This document shows, piece after piece, positions 11,601 to 22,616 of a stretch of DNA of 60,000 bases. The notes under the pieces are model-generated. The model worked only from the letters and a program-made list of their open reading frames with translations, had not been told where the DNA came from and made no database searches. The first letter of the stretch is position 1; the number at the start of each line of letters is the position of its first letter. The position numbers and the translations under genes were made by a program. This DNA is from Bugula neritina (lineage: Eukaryota > Bryozoa > Gymnolaemata > Cheilostomatida > Bugulidae): contig OZ037771.1 in the NCBI GenBank assembly GCA_964035545.1, positions 8,420,408 through 8,480,407 on the forward strand. Direction: 5' to 3'.

Positions 11601-14600
11601 TCTACGCTATCGGTACACAGGAAGCTAAAGTTAGCGAGAGAGATTGGGTTAACAGAGTGAAGCGACTTTTACACAATCAGTTCAACGTCCTTTTCCACCT
11701 GGTTAGTGCCATTTTATGCGTATTTATTTTTTGCTTTTCTTTATAGAATTATTTCTGAAAAAAAACAATAGGTTTTAAGTTTTGTTAAAACTAAAGGTAA
11801 TCAAGCTTGGTGGGTTTTTTGAGCCTCTGACTCCAATTTCTTGGAACTTAAGCTAACAGCTGGTAAAAAATGCACAGCTGTAGTTCTTAGACTGTTTTTG
11901 TAAGGATTGTTAGCTGCCCTAACGTGATATTGTGTCTGTAAATAATCAGTTTGAGTGGAGCAGCACTCAAGTCAGTATATAATGCTGCTACATTGTAAAG
12001 TTACAAATAACTTGACCCAAACAATTATAATATTTGACAATTAAAAACCATAATCGCTTTAAAGTAAAAGACTATATCAAAGCATGGCTGGGTTGCATGT
12101 CATTGTACTCCCTTGTTAGTAGCTGCCCAATCATTAACTAGGTTCTTAGAGTTTAGGTCATGGCTTTTATAAGGAATGAGACTTTCTTACTTTTTAAGTT
12201 ATGAGAACTAATTAGTTTTATAAATGATTAGTCATATATATATATATATATATAACATCAACCTCCTGCTATTTTGATATTGTGATAAACAAAATGAAGA
12301 AGTAATAGCAAAAGGATGTAGAGTTGCTAATTTAACCTATTGAAAAACAATAGATTGAATTCCTGAGTTACTGTATTGAACAATACACTAGCTGTCAGGG
12401 CAGACAGTGTAGTGCAGGTGCTATTGGTAGGTGGACGTATGCACACTCTGGCAGATTCGACTGGTAGTGTTTGTTAAACCTGAACATAAAAACAGAGTGA
12501 GTGCCGTGCAGAATGCTGTTGTTCGTACCGGCATCGCTAATGCTCTGGGTAAGTCCTCCTTGATGTGTTTTCATGTGTCAGATTTAATACAAAGCAAATC
12601 CTCATTTTTACATAGTCAAGAATAATTAAATTGATGGAGTCAAGCAAAATTTCACTGTGCCGGTCCGGTACATTGAATTTGACCATACTAAGTTAAATGT
12701 CGCGCAAAATTGCCAGATTTTCAAGTATCTACATAATTGTGTATGTCGATGTACAGTGCTCCCTCCGTATCTCACCAAGCTGCAGGTCTCGAAACCCTAA
12801 CATTTCATGACGCAGTAGAATACCAGATTTAACTCACAGATCCATTAAATTCAGCCATTTGTCTCTATACACGCATATATAAGCTGCAACATGTGGTCCA
12901 AGCCCTTCTCGTGACCTATGCAATTTCTTGAGAGCTGGATCCGTGAGATATGGAGGGAGCACTGTATTTGCATGCCAATCAGTCCAACAAGTTATTAGTT
13001 GAAGCCACTTGTTGCTACATAAGTCACTCTGATTACCGTACACCCTACATGTGTATCTCCTATATGGTGTGCATCTGTACATAGGGTGACCAAGTATATG
13101 CACCACTTACTGTAAGTGGTGCATATACTTGGTCACCCTATGTACAGATGCACATCATATAGGAGATACACATGTAGGGTGTACAGTAATCAGAGTGACT
13201 TATGTAGCAAAAAGTGGTTCCAACTAATAACTTGTTGGACTAATTGGCATGCAAATACAGTGCTCCCTCCATATCTCACGGAGTGTATATACACAGTGGT
13301 GTATATACTTGGGCACGTGCATACACAAAGTGTCAATGTATATAACCTACTTGCTATACAGTAGATATGCATACATGAAGTGTGCCTTAGCCACATGAAC
13401 AATACACTCAATTTCCACGTACCATGTTACAGGGAACAAAGGTGCTGCCACTATATCACTCAGCTTTGATGGCACCTCTCTCTGCTTCATGTGCTGCCAT
13501 TTAGCTGCCAACAGAGAACGTGTGGCCAGGTGTGTGTCTACTTGAAGAGGGCGTCAGTCTGGTTTGATTTGTATTTCATGTGATAAATACCAATACCTGT
13601 ATTGCTATGCTTCGCTGGTGTATTTCTCATAACTGCATGCCAGTACATATATATCATTTTGACATTGACATAGCCCTGTTCTCTTGTGTAGGAGGAATCA
13701 GAACTCAAGGGACATAGTCAAGAACCTCTCCAACTCTATTGGTAACAAAAACTTTGCTGATTTTGATGTCTCCAACCAGTTCAACCATGTGTTTTTCTTT
13801 GGTGATCTGAACTATAGAGTTGATGGAGAAATCAAGGTAACACGGTAGAGCCTGTTGTATAATGACCAATCCCAACTGGTTCTGTATATTTTGTGGTTGT
13901 ATACTCTTTGTTGAAATGTTTTGGGGAGGTAATTCCATTCTTTGGTAAAACAGGAAGTGCTGGAGATGGCAAGCAAGGAGCAGTATACAGAAATGTTGAA
14001 GTTGGATCAGTTGATCAACACTATCAATGAAAGGACGGCTTTCTATGGATACAGTAAGTCTTTGAGTTTACGCTCCTGTGTAATGCCATAAGCATTTATA
14101 TTAGAAGTAAACCTACCTAACTGTAAACAGTGCGGCTTATGAGTTGTCTGTCCAATACGTGACAGATTTCTCTGAGTCATTCCATCTTACCTGCTGTACC
14201 CATGTTAATATAATATTATAGAGTTGAATCAGATCACAAAAATTTTTTATTCTACACAATGTATCTTTAGTTTATGAAACTCTCAAAGCTGGCTGAAACC
14301 TCATTGCTTGTCATAGTATAAAATAATCACAGTCAGCTCTTCATGGAAACTTTAAGCATTTCTGTCAACATGTTGAAGTTGCTTCCTTTTTAATGAGCAG
14401 AAGTGAAGCTGCATAGCCTGTGTGTATAGTACAATTGTAATACTTTAGATGAGGAGGTGATCACATTCCCACCCACCTACAGGTACAGGAAACACGACTC
14501 TACCAACCAGTTCAACTGGAGGAAAGTGAAGAAATCAGGGGTTTGTTATTTTTGGTGCATTTATTTGAGCAAAACCTCATTAACATGTTTACTAAGGCAG

Positions 14601-17600
14601 ACATCTAAGGGTATTTCAGATATGAAGAGCTTGTTGAAAGGGAAATGGGAACACAGTCTGTGTTTGCTATTCTATGGCCAGCACACTGCAGTTTAAACAA
14701 GCTATGTTCATATTGTGTGAGTGAAACGATAAGAAACGGTAGCCATGCTATGTGCGTGCGGTAATGCTGCAAAGTTTGTAGGCATTTCATATGTGCTTAA
14801 TCCTTAAAGTAAAATATGCCATTTAACAAATAATACATATTTAGATAAAGATAAATGCACCATCTTGGTGTGACAGGGTCCTGTGGAAGTCTCTTCCAAA
14901 CTCTGCTATTACCAACACGTCATATGGTGAGTGATATCTCATGTAATATATATAGCATGTAACATATACCCTATGCAATATATATCCTATGTAATATATA
15001 TCCTATGTAATATATATCCTATGTAATATATATTCTATGTGTTATATATTCTATGTAATATATATCCTATGTAATATATATTCTATGTGTTATATATTCT
15101 ATGTAATATATATCCTATGTAATATATATCCTATGTATGATATATCCTATGTATGATATATCATATGTATTATATATCATATGTATTATATGTCCTATGT
15201 ATTATATATCCTATGTAATATATATTCCATGTTAAGTGTAAGACATCTAGTTGACTTTTTTCTAAGTTTTTAGATCAATGAATTGTAAAATCCACAACCT
15301 ACGGGTATAATAAGCATTTATTTGATTCATTTGTATTTTTAAACTTGTTCAAGTTTTAAAGTTTCTGCAATAAAAGCAGAATGATGCTATTTTGGTTGAC
15401 ATTGAATAACAATTTACTACTATGTATGCACAGTTTCTGCATAGTGTCTACATGGTGTCTGTTTACAAACATGCACTCATCTGTTTCATCTGTCAGGCGT
15501 CGTTCAGGACATCACCACAAGTGACCACAAGCCTGTCTTCTCATCTTTCACAGTAGGAATACTACCACAAAACATATCACGAAATGTCCATTCTATCACA
15601 ACTCCTATTGTTATTACTCTTTACGACATATCTTGTGAGGTTAGTGGTACACCTCGCATGCAGTGTGTTTCTATATTTATTGTCAAAAATTGTCTTTTAG
15701 AATTTAATAAAAGCCTCTAGTTGACTAAACTTTGGTCGCAAATAATGTAATAGCTGGTTACTTTGTTTAAAATAGTCTTACTCTTGGGTATCAGCAGATG
15801 CTAGATTTAAACTAAAAGTTTAACTTAGCTTTTCAAACACATTGTTTGCTGCTTTGAGCGATTGTATAACTTGGCTTACACTTTATTTAGAAAATGTTTG
15901 AAGAGACAAGTGAAAAAATGCCTGATTACTGTGTGACAGTGATGAGCTCCTGTATAGAAGGTTGGTTATTATAAAAATTATAGATGTGTTGTAGAGTTGT
16001 CCTTCCTATTCTCTTTCATGTTTATTGGTTGACTTTTTTATTCCTCCTATAGTTTGTCATGAAAGTGAGCCTTCTGCTTTTCATTCTCGTTCTGATGGAA
16101 ATGAAGCTATAAAATGGAGTAGCAGATTTGAGGTGAGCATGACTGGTGATACAATAGTTTCTATCTGGTAGTATTATGACATTATACAGTAGTTACTATC
16201 TGGTAGTATTATGACATCATACAGTAGTTTCTATTTGGTAGTATTATGACATCATACAGTAGTTTCTATCTGGTAATATTATGACATCATACAATAGTTT
16301 CTATCTGGTAATATTATGACATCACACAGTAGTTTCTATCTGGTAGTATTATGACATTATACAGTAGTTACTATCCGGTAGTATTATGACATTATACAAT
16401 AGTTTCGGTAATACTATGATATCATACAGTAGTTTCTATCTAGTAGTACTATGACATCATACAATAGTTTCTATCTGGTAATATTATGATATCATACAAT
16501 AGTTTCTATCTAGTAGTACTATGGTATCACTCAATAGTTTCTATCTAGTAGTACTATGACATCACACAATAGTTTCTATCTGGTAATATTATGACATCAT
16601 ACAGTAGTTTCTATCCGGTAGTATTATGACATCACACAGTAGTTACTATCTAGTAGTATTATTTAATATCTAAAATCTGAACTTTTCAGAGCTAAAAATA
16701 TATTTCATAAGTTCCAAATAATAATTTACTCAGTTTATAAAATTTACATGTTACTTGAAGGTCTTTCTCTACTTTGGACTTGTATGCATTAGATGGTTGA
16801 ACTTTGCTTACTCCGCATTCTGTAAATGTATGTGTATCAGAATACTCTGTATGATATAATAGTTAGTGGCCAAATTATCTGGTAAACTCTCTTGTTTTTG
16901 GTTCTCAATTATAAGATATATTGAATAATCCTAAACTCCTTCAATTTAATTTTTATTTTTGGCTTTAATACTCAACTGTAGTTTTATGTTACTACTATAT
17001 AGTTTATATATTTTCTGAGATACTGAACGTATATCTGTTTGTATTCAAGTTGAAGCCCTCGTTCAGTGACGCCAGCTACTTACAGACCCAGCACGTTCTC
17101 TTAGCTGTCAAAACATTCCCAGATGGCATGGTGATTGGTGACTCAGCAGTTTCCTTGTTTGAAGTTTTCCAGAGCAGAAATGAGTGCAGCTTTGAGTGTG
17201 ATCTCACTTACCTGGGCAGTCAGACCGGCATCATCAGGTTCAACCAATCATTTCAAGTATTCTTGTTATAAACAAAGTAGGGAGCAGCCGTGGTCTAGGG
17301 GTTAGAGCGCTTACCTAGTAAGCACGAAGGACAAAGGCCATTGGTGATGTTAGAAAGAGCATCCAGTCATAATTGCTACTGTGCATCATCTGAATAAGTC
17401 CTTAGCCCAATTTGACATTGCATAAAAATTGCTAGGTGTTACTGTAGATTACTATAGAATACACCTACTTGCTATAAAATGCACTTACTCTACTGTAGAA
17501 TACACCTACTATACTGCAGAATACACCTACTATACTGCAAAATACACCTACTATGCTGTATAGTAGGTGTATTAACATATCTTTTAATACACTTGCTATG

Positions 17601-20600
17601 TGTATTAAGAAGTATATTTTCTATATATTATCCAGAGGCTGTATGAAGGCTCTAATGGCGGACACTGTGGACAGCTCTGTACCTGTAAAACGTCTCAGCA
17701 ACAGTAAGTTATGTTTCTACACTTAGTAGCAACAGCCAAGAGGTGATGTGTTACAAATCACAATAATATTTTCAATACTTGTGAGTTGAAAATGCTGCAA
17801 TAAGTTGCAATATGTTACTAGATATATGCACTATATAGTATTATATTATGATGATTCAGCTATTGCACATGGCGTTCATATACTCTAGTATACTGTGGTG
17901 TACTGCTGTATGTTGTACATATAGTAGTGTCACTTGTAAATATATATACTGTAGATATACATACTGTAGATATATACAGTATAGATATATACTGTAGACA
18001 TATACACCGTAGACACACATACACTATAGATATATACTGTAGATATAGTGGTGGTAGACGACACATACGCTGCTCCCCTCTCAGCACTCTCCTGGGATAA
18101 TGAAGAGACTCGCTCCACTCTCAAAGTACCAGATTCTCAGCCTCGAGTCAGAGGTAGACCCATGTCCTTCGTGTCATCTTCTAGACCACAGAGGGGACTG
18201 CCACCCTTGCCCTCTCATTATGATGTACCTCATGAGGGTGGGGCTAAGGCTTTGTCCCCTGTCAGACCTCACAGCAGTGTGCATTCCAGCTCAGAGTACT
18301 ACAACGAGGTGAAGGGTGCAGAAGGAGGTTAGCTTATATGCCTTCTATATATACCAACAGTAGCATTGGTCTCATTGCATCTGCAGCTTTAATAACTGTA
18401 TTGTATACAGATACATTCAATTATATTCTATGTAGCTTACTATAACACTGGTGTACTCAAGCCATTTCCATCTAAACATGTCCCATTGTTGAGGGTTGGA
18501 GAGACAGCTAATAATGAATATGAAGAGTGTGAGGTGAATATATTTACTATACAATGTGTATACTCTACTCTACAATGTGTATACTCTACTCTACAATGTG
18601 TATACTCTACTCTACATACTCTACTCTACAATGTGTATACTCTACTCTACAATGTGTATACTCTACTCTACAACGTGTATACTCTACTCTACAATGCGTA
18701 TACTCTACTCTACAATGTGTATACTCTACTCTACAGTGTGTATACTCTACTCTACAATGTGTATACTCTGCTCTACAATGTGTATACTCTACTCTACAAT
18801 GTGTATACTCTACTCTACAATGTGTATACTCTACTCTACAATGTGTATACTCTACTCTACAACATGTATACTCTACTCTACAATGTGTATACTCTACTCT
18901 ACATACTCTGCTCTACAATGTGTATACTCTACTCTACAATGTGTATACTCTACTCTACAATGTGTATACTCTACTCTACAATGTGTATACTCTACTCTAC
19001 ATACTCTACTCTACAATGTGTATACTCTACTCTACAATGTGTATACTCTACTCTACAATGTGTATACTCTACTCTACATACTCTACTCTACATACTCTAC
19101 TCTACAATGTGTATACTCTACTCTACATACTCTACTCTACAATGTGTATACTCTACTCTACAATGTGTATACTCTACTCTACAATGTGTATACTCTACTC
19201 TACAATGTGTATACTCTACTCTACAATGTGTATACTCTACTCTAAAATGTGTATACTCTACTCTACAATGTGTATACTCTACTCTACATACTCTACTCTA
19301 CATACTCTACTCTACAATGTGTATACTCTACTCTACATACTCTACTCTACATACTCTACTTTACAATGTGTATACTCTACTCTACATACTCTACTCTACA
19401 TACTCTACTCTACAATGTGTATACTCTACTCTACAATGTGTATACTCTACTCTAAAATGTGTATACTCTACTCTAAAATGTGTATACTCTACTCTACAAT
19501 GTGTATACTCTACTCTACATACTCTACTCTACATACTCTACTCTACAATGTGTATACTCTACTCTACATACTCTACTCTACAATGTGTATACTCTATTCT
19601 ACAATGTGTATACTCTACTCTACAATGTGTATACTCTACTCTACATACTCTACTTTATGTTGTCTGATTTCTCTCGAGTTTCCTAGCGAGCTACTCTGTG
19701 AATCCTGTACTACTTTAGCAGGAGGAAGAACTTTACGAGTCTGCGGAACCTGTACAGCCTGAGGTTACAGCCCCTAAAGCTGCTGCTCGACCTGATGTGG
19801 AATCCAAAGCTAAGCTTGCTATGGAGGTTTCACCTTCACCTAAAGAAAGAATCATTCCACCAGCTGGCCAGGTTTGTACTAATTGGTTGTTGAGATAGAA
19901 TATAGCGGGCAATCTTGGTCTAGGGGTTTGACCGTTTGCCTAGTAAACATGAAATCATGGGTTCGAACCTCAGAAAAGCTCATTGGTGATGTTAAGAAGA
20001 GCATCCAGTCATAATTGCTCCTGTGCACATCTTAATAAGTCCTTAGCCGCTTTAAGAAGCCTCTTTTCATCAGGGTTTCACACAGGAATGGCGACTATAA
20101 ACTTGCGCAAGTGTGATAGAATATAGAAGTTGTATGTGTTAGTAACAAATAGGTGAGAGCAATGGAGGACACTCCTGTTAAGCTGTTAGAAAGAATTTGA
20201 GGTGGCAGCCAGTATTCCCATACAAATCACAGACATGCTGACCTGTAACTTATATTAAGAGAAGCTAAAACATTTAGCACTTGATAAACTTTATGGTTTA
20301 AGATGCGAAACCATGCATTGAGCACATTTATAACATATAACAGATATTCTACTGTGTTTGTCTATTTGCTTCATTCAATTTATTTCAGCGCAGCTCACTG
20401 CCTGATGTGGAAAGGTAAACTGTTTTCTGACTTTAGTTGACTTGTCTTCTAACTCAGAGTCTGTCAGCGTTAGATTGAGTCTCTACCTGGCTTGCTTGAG
20501 TTCCGGGAATTATTAGCCTTGATTGTAAAATGCTCCAATGCATTAGCATATCAACTCTCTACCACTAAAACACTATTCATGATAGATATCGTGAATAACA

Positions 20601-22616
20601 AAGTCTTGAATCATATCTACAGTTCAACAATCAATAGCTCAATAGTCAATATATAGGAAGTGTCTGCCTTTGCTATCAAATCTCATCTTCATTGATTTTT
20701 GATTTGGGTAGTGTTTCTGGAACTCAAGTGTGCTAGACTTCAGCTATACTTATCGAGATAGTGTCTGTAGTGTTAGTGACCCATCAATTTTATTTCGCTA
20801 GAAAATTAAATAGTTATAGATACCTATTCTTTTCTTTAAAAAATTCTTTATAATTTAAAAATACTACATGAGTTCTATTTTTCTACAAAACTTTAAATCC
20901 TAAACTGATATTTTTTGTAAAATTATGTTTACAATAATATCGAGCAAAGTTGGAATTCTCTGTGATCTACTCGTAGTTAATTTGCTTACACTTTTCACTT
21001 TTCATTACTTTCGGTCATTCAACTTGTGACACTGTGTCGGCAGCTTGTGACACTATGGCAACACGATTGACCTTGCATCAACTACGCCATCTCATTCACT
21101 CTCTCACAGTCTCGCATATTGTTTACTATTGTGCTGCATTACTTACACCAAATTCCCAGTGATACCATGCTTCATCTTAATAGTTTTGCAGTCCCTAGCA
21201 GCTGTTACAGTTAGATGCTCTTTACTTAACATGTTTATGTATGCTTTATGTAAATTTCATGTTTCTGCATACCAGTCTTTGTTGAAAGTCCTGTCATGTT
21301 TGCTGCTCTTTATTTTTATGACTCATGTTGTGCCACTTACTAGCACGTGGACTACTAAGTCACTTACTAGCACATGGACTACTAAGTCACTTACTAGCAC
21401 GTGGACTACTAAGTCACTTACTAGCACTGTGACTACTAAGTCACTTACTAGCACGTGGACTACTAAGTCACTTACTAGCACTGTGACTACTATGTCACTT
21501 AGTAGCACTGTGACTACTATGTCACTTAGTGTTATTAAGAGTTATTTTGCTACCTACTAAAAGTATCACAGCCATTCCACTGCAAGAAAGAATATTGTTT
21601 CATCACTATAGCTAACAGGTCTGGCTAATTTCTTTAGCTTTTCCAGTTTTAACCAAGACCCTAATATCTCATTAAATTTGCATTTTATTAACTAGCATCT
21701 TGATTTCCTGACAGCCTGTATTCAAGACTCCGTCCAAGAAAGCGTTTTACGTAAGCAGCAGTGTGTGGCAGGCAGCATGTTTGTATTCATGTGCTTGTTG
21801 CTAATCCCTCCTCCCATAATCCTTTGTTAGCCACCACTTGGATGGTTTAATAAGCCCTCCGTGTTATCATATGTCTGTCTGTATACCAGTGAACACTTGG
21901 TTTTGTGTGTAATATAGTTTAGTATCTTGTGTATGTATACTCTCTGTATATTAGCAATTAAGTAGTTGTAGCAGCGTTACAAGACTGAAAGTATGTATTT
22001 TGCTGGAAAATTGCGTCCCTTATGCTATCAATTGTTTATTTTTTAGAACTATTTTAAAATATTCAGCTTTCCCATCTCTTCCAAGACTTATTGCATAGCA
22101 ATTAGTGTTTTCGTACACATTTTCGTCAGACTCGTGAACTTGCTGTCGTATACAGAAATGGATGCTTAAAAGTTGGAAAAACCCCCGTGTTTTACATGGA
22201 CAACTTTACTCAATAATTTCTATTATGGTGATAGATTATTAAGGGATTTTCAAACCAAAATTCTAAATCATTACTAAGAACTTTGGCTAATGGGATTCTT
22301 TCAATACTGAGCCCCAATGTCTATCTACCAGGCTGGTGCCAACAGCCAGGCCTAGCGGTTTACTCTAAACCTCCTTGTCTGCTCAGCTCTACCTTATATT
22401 TGTATGCTTTAGTGCGTCAAGTCAGCACTTGAAAGGTCCAGTGCCGTTGCCACGTGGCTCCTAGCTCTTTCTATGCCGCAGTACGTCAGTATTTTCAATC
22501 GCAACAACTGGAAAACACTGAGGCAAGTCTCCAAGCTTTCGAGAGAAGAGTTGTTAGAAGGAGGAATAAAATCACAGCACCTGTTTAGACTTACAGATGC
22601 TATAGCCAAGCTCTGA
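4887..22616 (+). CDS. INPPL1/INPP5D-like: SHIP-type phosphatidylinositol 3,4,5-trisphosphate 5-phosphatase (SH2-5-ptase-C2-SAM)
   Basis: Predicted 1155-aa lipid phosphatase that in this family removes the 5-phosphate of PI(3,4,5)P3 at the membrane, downstream of tyrosine-phosphorylated receptors. Coding exons: 4887-5023, 5222-5285, 5497-5647, 6332-6545, 7168-7323, 7794-7872, 7990-8169, 9298-9436, 9707-9904, 11502-11701, 12431-12548, 13433-13529, 13692-13836, 13954-14053, 14449-14540, 14845-14926, 15497-15639, 15891-15960, 16053-16132, 17050-17237, 17636-17703, 18049-18327, 18436-18533, 19722-19871, 21715-21750, 22413-22616. Phases agree at every junction of this model. Exon 24 could instead start three bases earlier, at 19719. 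A 26-nt exon at 20389-20414 is left out because it breaks the frame. Length is close to human SHIP1 (1189) and SHIP2 (1258); the C-terminal SAM makes it SHIP2-like, but an invertebrate single-copy ancestor of both is as likely. Confidence 0.9.
5656..5940. repeat. 33-bp minisatellite in SHIP intron 3
   Basis: About eight units built on CATATTACATAGTATGCACT plus ATATCGTATAATA. It begins within about ten bases of the exon 3 donor at 5648. The open frame across it only reflects a unit divisible by three. Confidence 0.85.
6332..9436 (+). CDS. SHIP exons 4-8: helical linker and start of the PH-related region
   Basis: Exons 6332-6545, 7168-7323, 7794-7872, 7990-8169 and 9298-9436 encode the segment between SH2 and the phosphatase. 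Recognisable family words are LMDFQEKVTLLREVL, IPPTTFKVTSAVKAL and LSLIVDVNKGFLHIIKDS, which correspond to the SHIP region just before the catalytic domain. The exon 5-6 junction is uncertain: a phase-correct GC donor (CAAAG then GCTAGT at 7324) with acceptor at 7793, or a weak GT donor at 7328 with acceptor at 7797, differ by about one residue. Exon 4 ends inside a perfect 62-bp duplication. Confidence 0.78.
6529..6652. repeat. Perfect 62-bp tandem duplication covering the SHIP exon 4 donor
   Basis: Bases 6529-6590 and 6591-6652 are identical. Each copy holds the last 17 exon bases and the donor (CCAG, GTAAGT). Only the first donor keeps the frame; use of the second would read AGG TAA and stop. 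Confidence 0.95.
8386..9278. repeat. 20-26-bp minisatellite in SHIP intron 7
   Basis: Nearly 0.9 kb of a unit around CACATGGTACACACACATGT plus ATGT, with 20-, 22-, 24- and 26-bp variants. It ends about 19 bases before the exon 8 acceptor at 9296-9297, so the acceptor region is almost inside the array. Confidence 0.9.
9641..9676. repeat. Short (CA)n microsatellite in SHIP intron 8
   Basis: Interrupted CA repeat ending 30 bases upstream of exon 9. Confidence 0.8.
9707..15639 (+). CDS. SHIP exons 9-17: inositol polyphosphate 5-phosphatase catalytic domain
   Basis: All signature motifs are present: GTWNMG (about residues 435-440), PHDLYAIGTQEAKVSERDW, VKPEHKNRVS, TGIANALGNKGAA, RRNQNSRD, FGDLNYRV (614-621), FPPTYRYR, PSWCDRVLWKSL (696-707) and the catalytic SDHKPVF (726-732). 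These include the expected Mg2+ and scissile-phosphate binding residues, so the enzyme should be active. Exon 9 is taken from the acceptor at 9705-9706 (GCTAG), which gives ILQIIKST as in the family. The better-looking TTTTACAG eight bases downstream breaks the reading frame. Confidence 0.9.
9905..11501. other. SHIP intron 9, no recognised content
   Basis: 1.6-kb AT-rich intron. A short TCTG repeat lies at about 9912-9932 beside the donor and a degenerate TACTATA-rich stretch at about 10670-10850. No exon or mobile element was found. Confidence 0.6.
12754..12964. mobile_element. 211-bp MITE with TA target duplication in SHIP intron 11
   Basis: Terminal inverted repeats of about 22 bp start CAGTGCTCCCTCC at 12754 and end GGAGGGAGCACTG at 12964, flanked by TA on both sides (12752-12753 and 12965-12966). 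No coding capacity. The TIR start and TA duplication resemble pogo/Tc1-mariner-type elements. Confidence 0.75.
12941..13281. repeat. 341-bp near-perfect palindrome
   Basis: Two arms of about 170 bases, 12941-13110 and 13112-13281, mirror each other around base 13111, with a few mismatches and small indels. The left arm includes the right end of the MITE and its flank; the right arm is an inverted copy of the same sequence. Confidence 0.88.
14938..15235. repeat. 16-bp minisatellite in SHIP intron 16
   Basis: About 18 units around ATGTAATATATATCCT. It starts about 11 bases after the exon 16 donor at 14927. Confidence 0.85.
15891..17237 (+). CDS. SHIP exons 18-20: C2-like domain after the phosphatase
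   Basis: Exon 17 ends in TTPIVITLYDISCE and exons 18-20 (15891-15960, 16053-16132, 17050-17237) continue with KWSSRFELKPSFSDASYL, QHVLLAVKTF and FECDLTYLGSQTGIIR. This matches the SHIP C2 region, where the family has KLKPxxSDxEYLxxQHxL and a closing LTGHFxG segment. The C2 domain packs on the 5-phosphatase and influences its activity. Phases 0-1, 1-0 and 0-2 are consistent. The intron between exons 19 and 20 holds a 35-bp array. Confidence 0.85.
16140..16662. repeat. 35-bp minisatellite in SHIP intron 19
   Basis: About 15 units around ACATCATACAGTAGTTTCTA plus TCTGGTAGTATTATG. It starts within about ten bases of the exon 19 donor at 16133. Confidence 0.87.
17283..17430 (+). mobile_element. 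Degraded tRNA-derived SINE, copy 1
   Basis: GTGGTCTAGGGGTTAGAGCG matches an RNA polymerase III box A. The body (CATTGGTGATGTTAGAAAGA, then GCATCCAGTCATAATTGCT and AATAAGTCCTTAGCC) is shared with the fuller copy at 19906. The box B segment is deleted and no flanking duplication is evident. Confidence 0.75.
17440..17575. repeat. Short 21-bp repeat in SHIP intron 20
   Basis: Four to five imperfect units around GAATACACCTACTATACTGC plus A. Confidence 0.7.
17636..19871 (+). CDS. SHIP exons 21-24: proline- and tyrosine-rich adaptor tail
   Basis: Exons 17636-17703, 18049-18327, 18436-18533 and 19722-19871. The tail is low in hydrophobic residues and carries candidate docking motifs: RGLPPLPSHYDVPHE (a polyproline patch followed by YDVP, a CRK/NCK-type SH2 consensus when phosphorylated), SSEYYNEVKG, NNEYEECE and EEELYESAE. 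Vertebrate SHIP tails have NPxY and PxxP sites in the same place. No NPxY is seen here. Exon 22 starts directly after a TA-rich repeat whose last AG (18047-18048) gives the only open phase. Confidence 0.8.
17935..18046. repeat. Degenerate GTAGATATATACT repeat against the exon 22 acceptor
   Basis: Imperfect TA-rich repeat; its last unit supplies the AG (18047-18048) used as the exon 22 acceptor. Confidence 0.6.
18547..19655. repeat. 21-bp minisatellite in SHIP intron 23
   Basis: 1.1 kb of TACAATGTGTATACTCTACT plus C, interspersed with 12-bp partial units (TACATACTCTAC). It begins about 13 bases after the exon 23 donor at 18534. Long open frames here are artefacts of the unit length. Confidence 0.92.
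19906..20114 (+). mobile_element. tRNA-derived SINE with 12-bp target-site duplication, copy 2
   Basis: The tRNA-like head has box A (TTGGTCTAGGGGTTTGACC) and a perfect box B (GGTTCGAACC at about 19958-19967). The body is shared with copy 1, followed by a unique 3' tail. GATAGAATATAG flanks it at 19894-19905 and 20115-20126. It is inserted in a SHIP intron in the sense direction. Confidence 0.88.
20389..20414 (+). CDS. Possible 26-nt cassette exon in the SHIP tail that shifts frame
   Basis: Bounded by a strong acceptor (TTTATTTCAG) and donor (AAAG, GTAAAC), and open in the incoming phase (RSSLPDVE plus two bases). With 26 nt it ends in phase 2, while the next two exons need phase 0. Inclusion would therefore read exon 22413 in another frame and stop at a TAG inside it, removing the SAM domain. 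Omission keeps the SAM. It may be an alternative exon, or a missed neighbour may restore the frame. Confidence 0.45.
21338..21532. repeat. 27-bp minisatellite in a SHIP intron
   Basis: Seven units around CACTTACTAGCACGTGGACT plus ACTAAGT. An overlapping open frame (about 143 codons from 21129) has no family resemblance and is taken as non-coding. Confidence 0.85.
21715..21750 (+). CDS. SHIP 36-nt exon before the SAM domain
   Basis: Twelve codons, PVFKTPSKKAFY, between a good acceptor (TTTCCTGACAG) and a good donor (TTTTAC, GTAAGC). It is phase 0 at both ends, so it fits between exon 19722-19871 and the SAM exon with or without use. Confidence 0.6.
22413..22616 (+). CDS. SHIP last exon: SAM domain and stop
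   Basis: The final 67 residues form a SAM domain: AVATWLLALSMPQYVSIFNR, NNWKTLRQVSKLSREELLEG and GIKSQHLFRLTDAIAKL, then TGA at 22614-22616. SAM domains mediate head-to-tail protein binding; vertebrate SHIP2, but not SHIP1, ends in one that binds other SAM proteins. The acceptor must be at 22411-22412, since a TAG lies immediately upstream in frame. Confidence 0.88.
   Translation, partial: CVKSALERSSAVATWLLALSMPQYVSIFNRNNWKTLRQVSKLSREELLEGGIKSQHLFRLTDAIAKL

Noticed and set aside
18486-19762. Overlapping open frames of 229-402 codons
   Set aside because: They are the 21-bp SHIP intron array read in different frames; a unit divisible by three without stops stays open by default.
19906-19980. 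Possible tRNA gene (box A and box B present)
   Set aside because: No proper acceptor stem pairing, and it is fused to a repeated body with a target-site duplication; it is a SINE head.
21129-21560. 143-codon open frame with a hydrophobic start and STWTTKSLT repeats
   Set aside because: It lies in a SHIP intron, the repeats are a 27-bp minisatellite, and there is no family resemblance.
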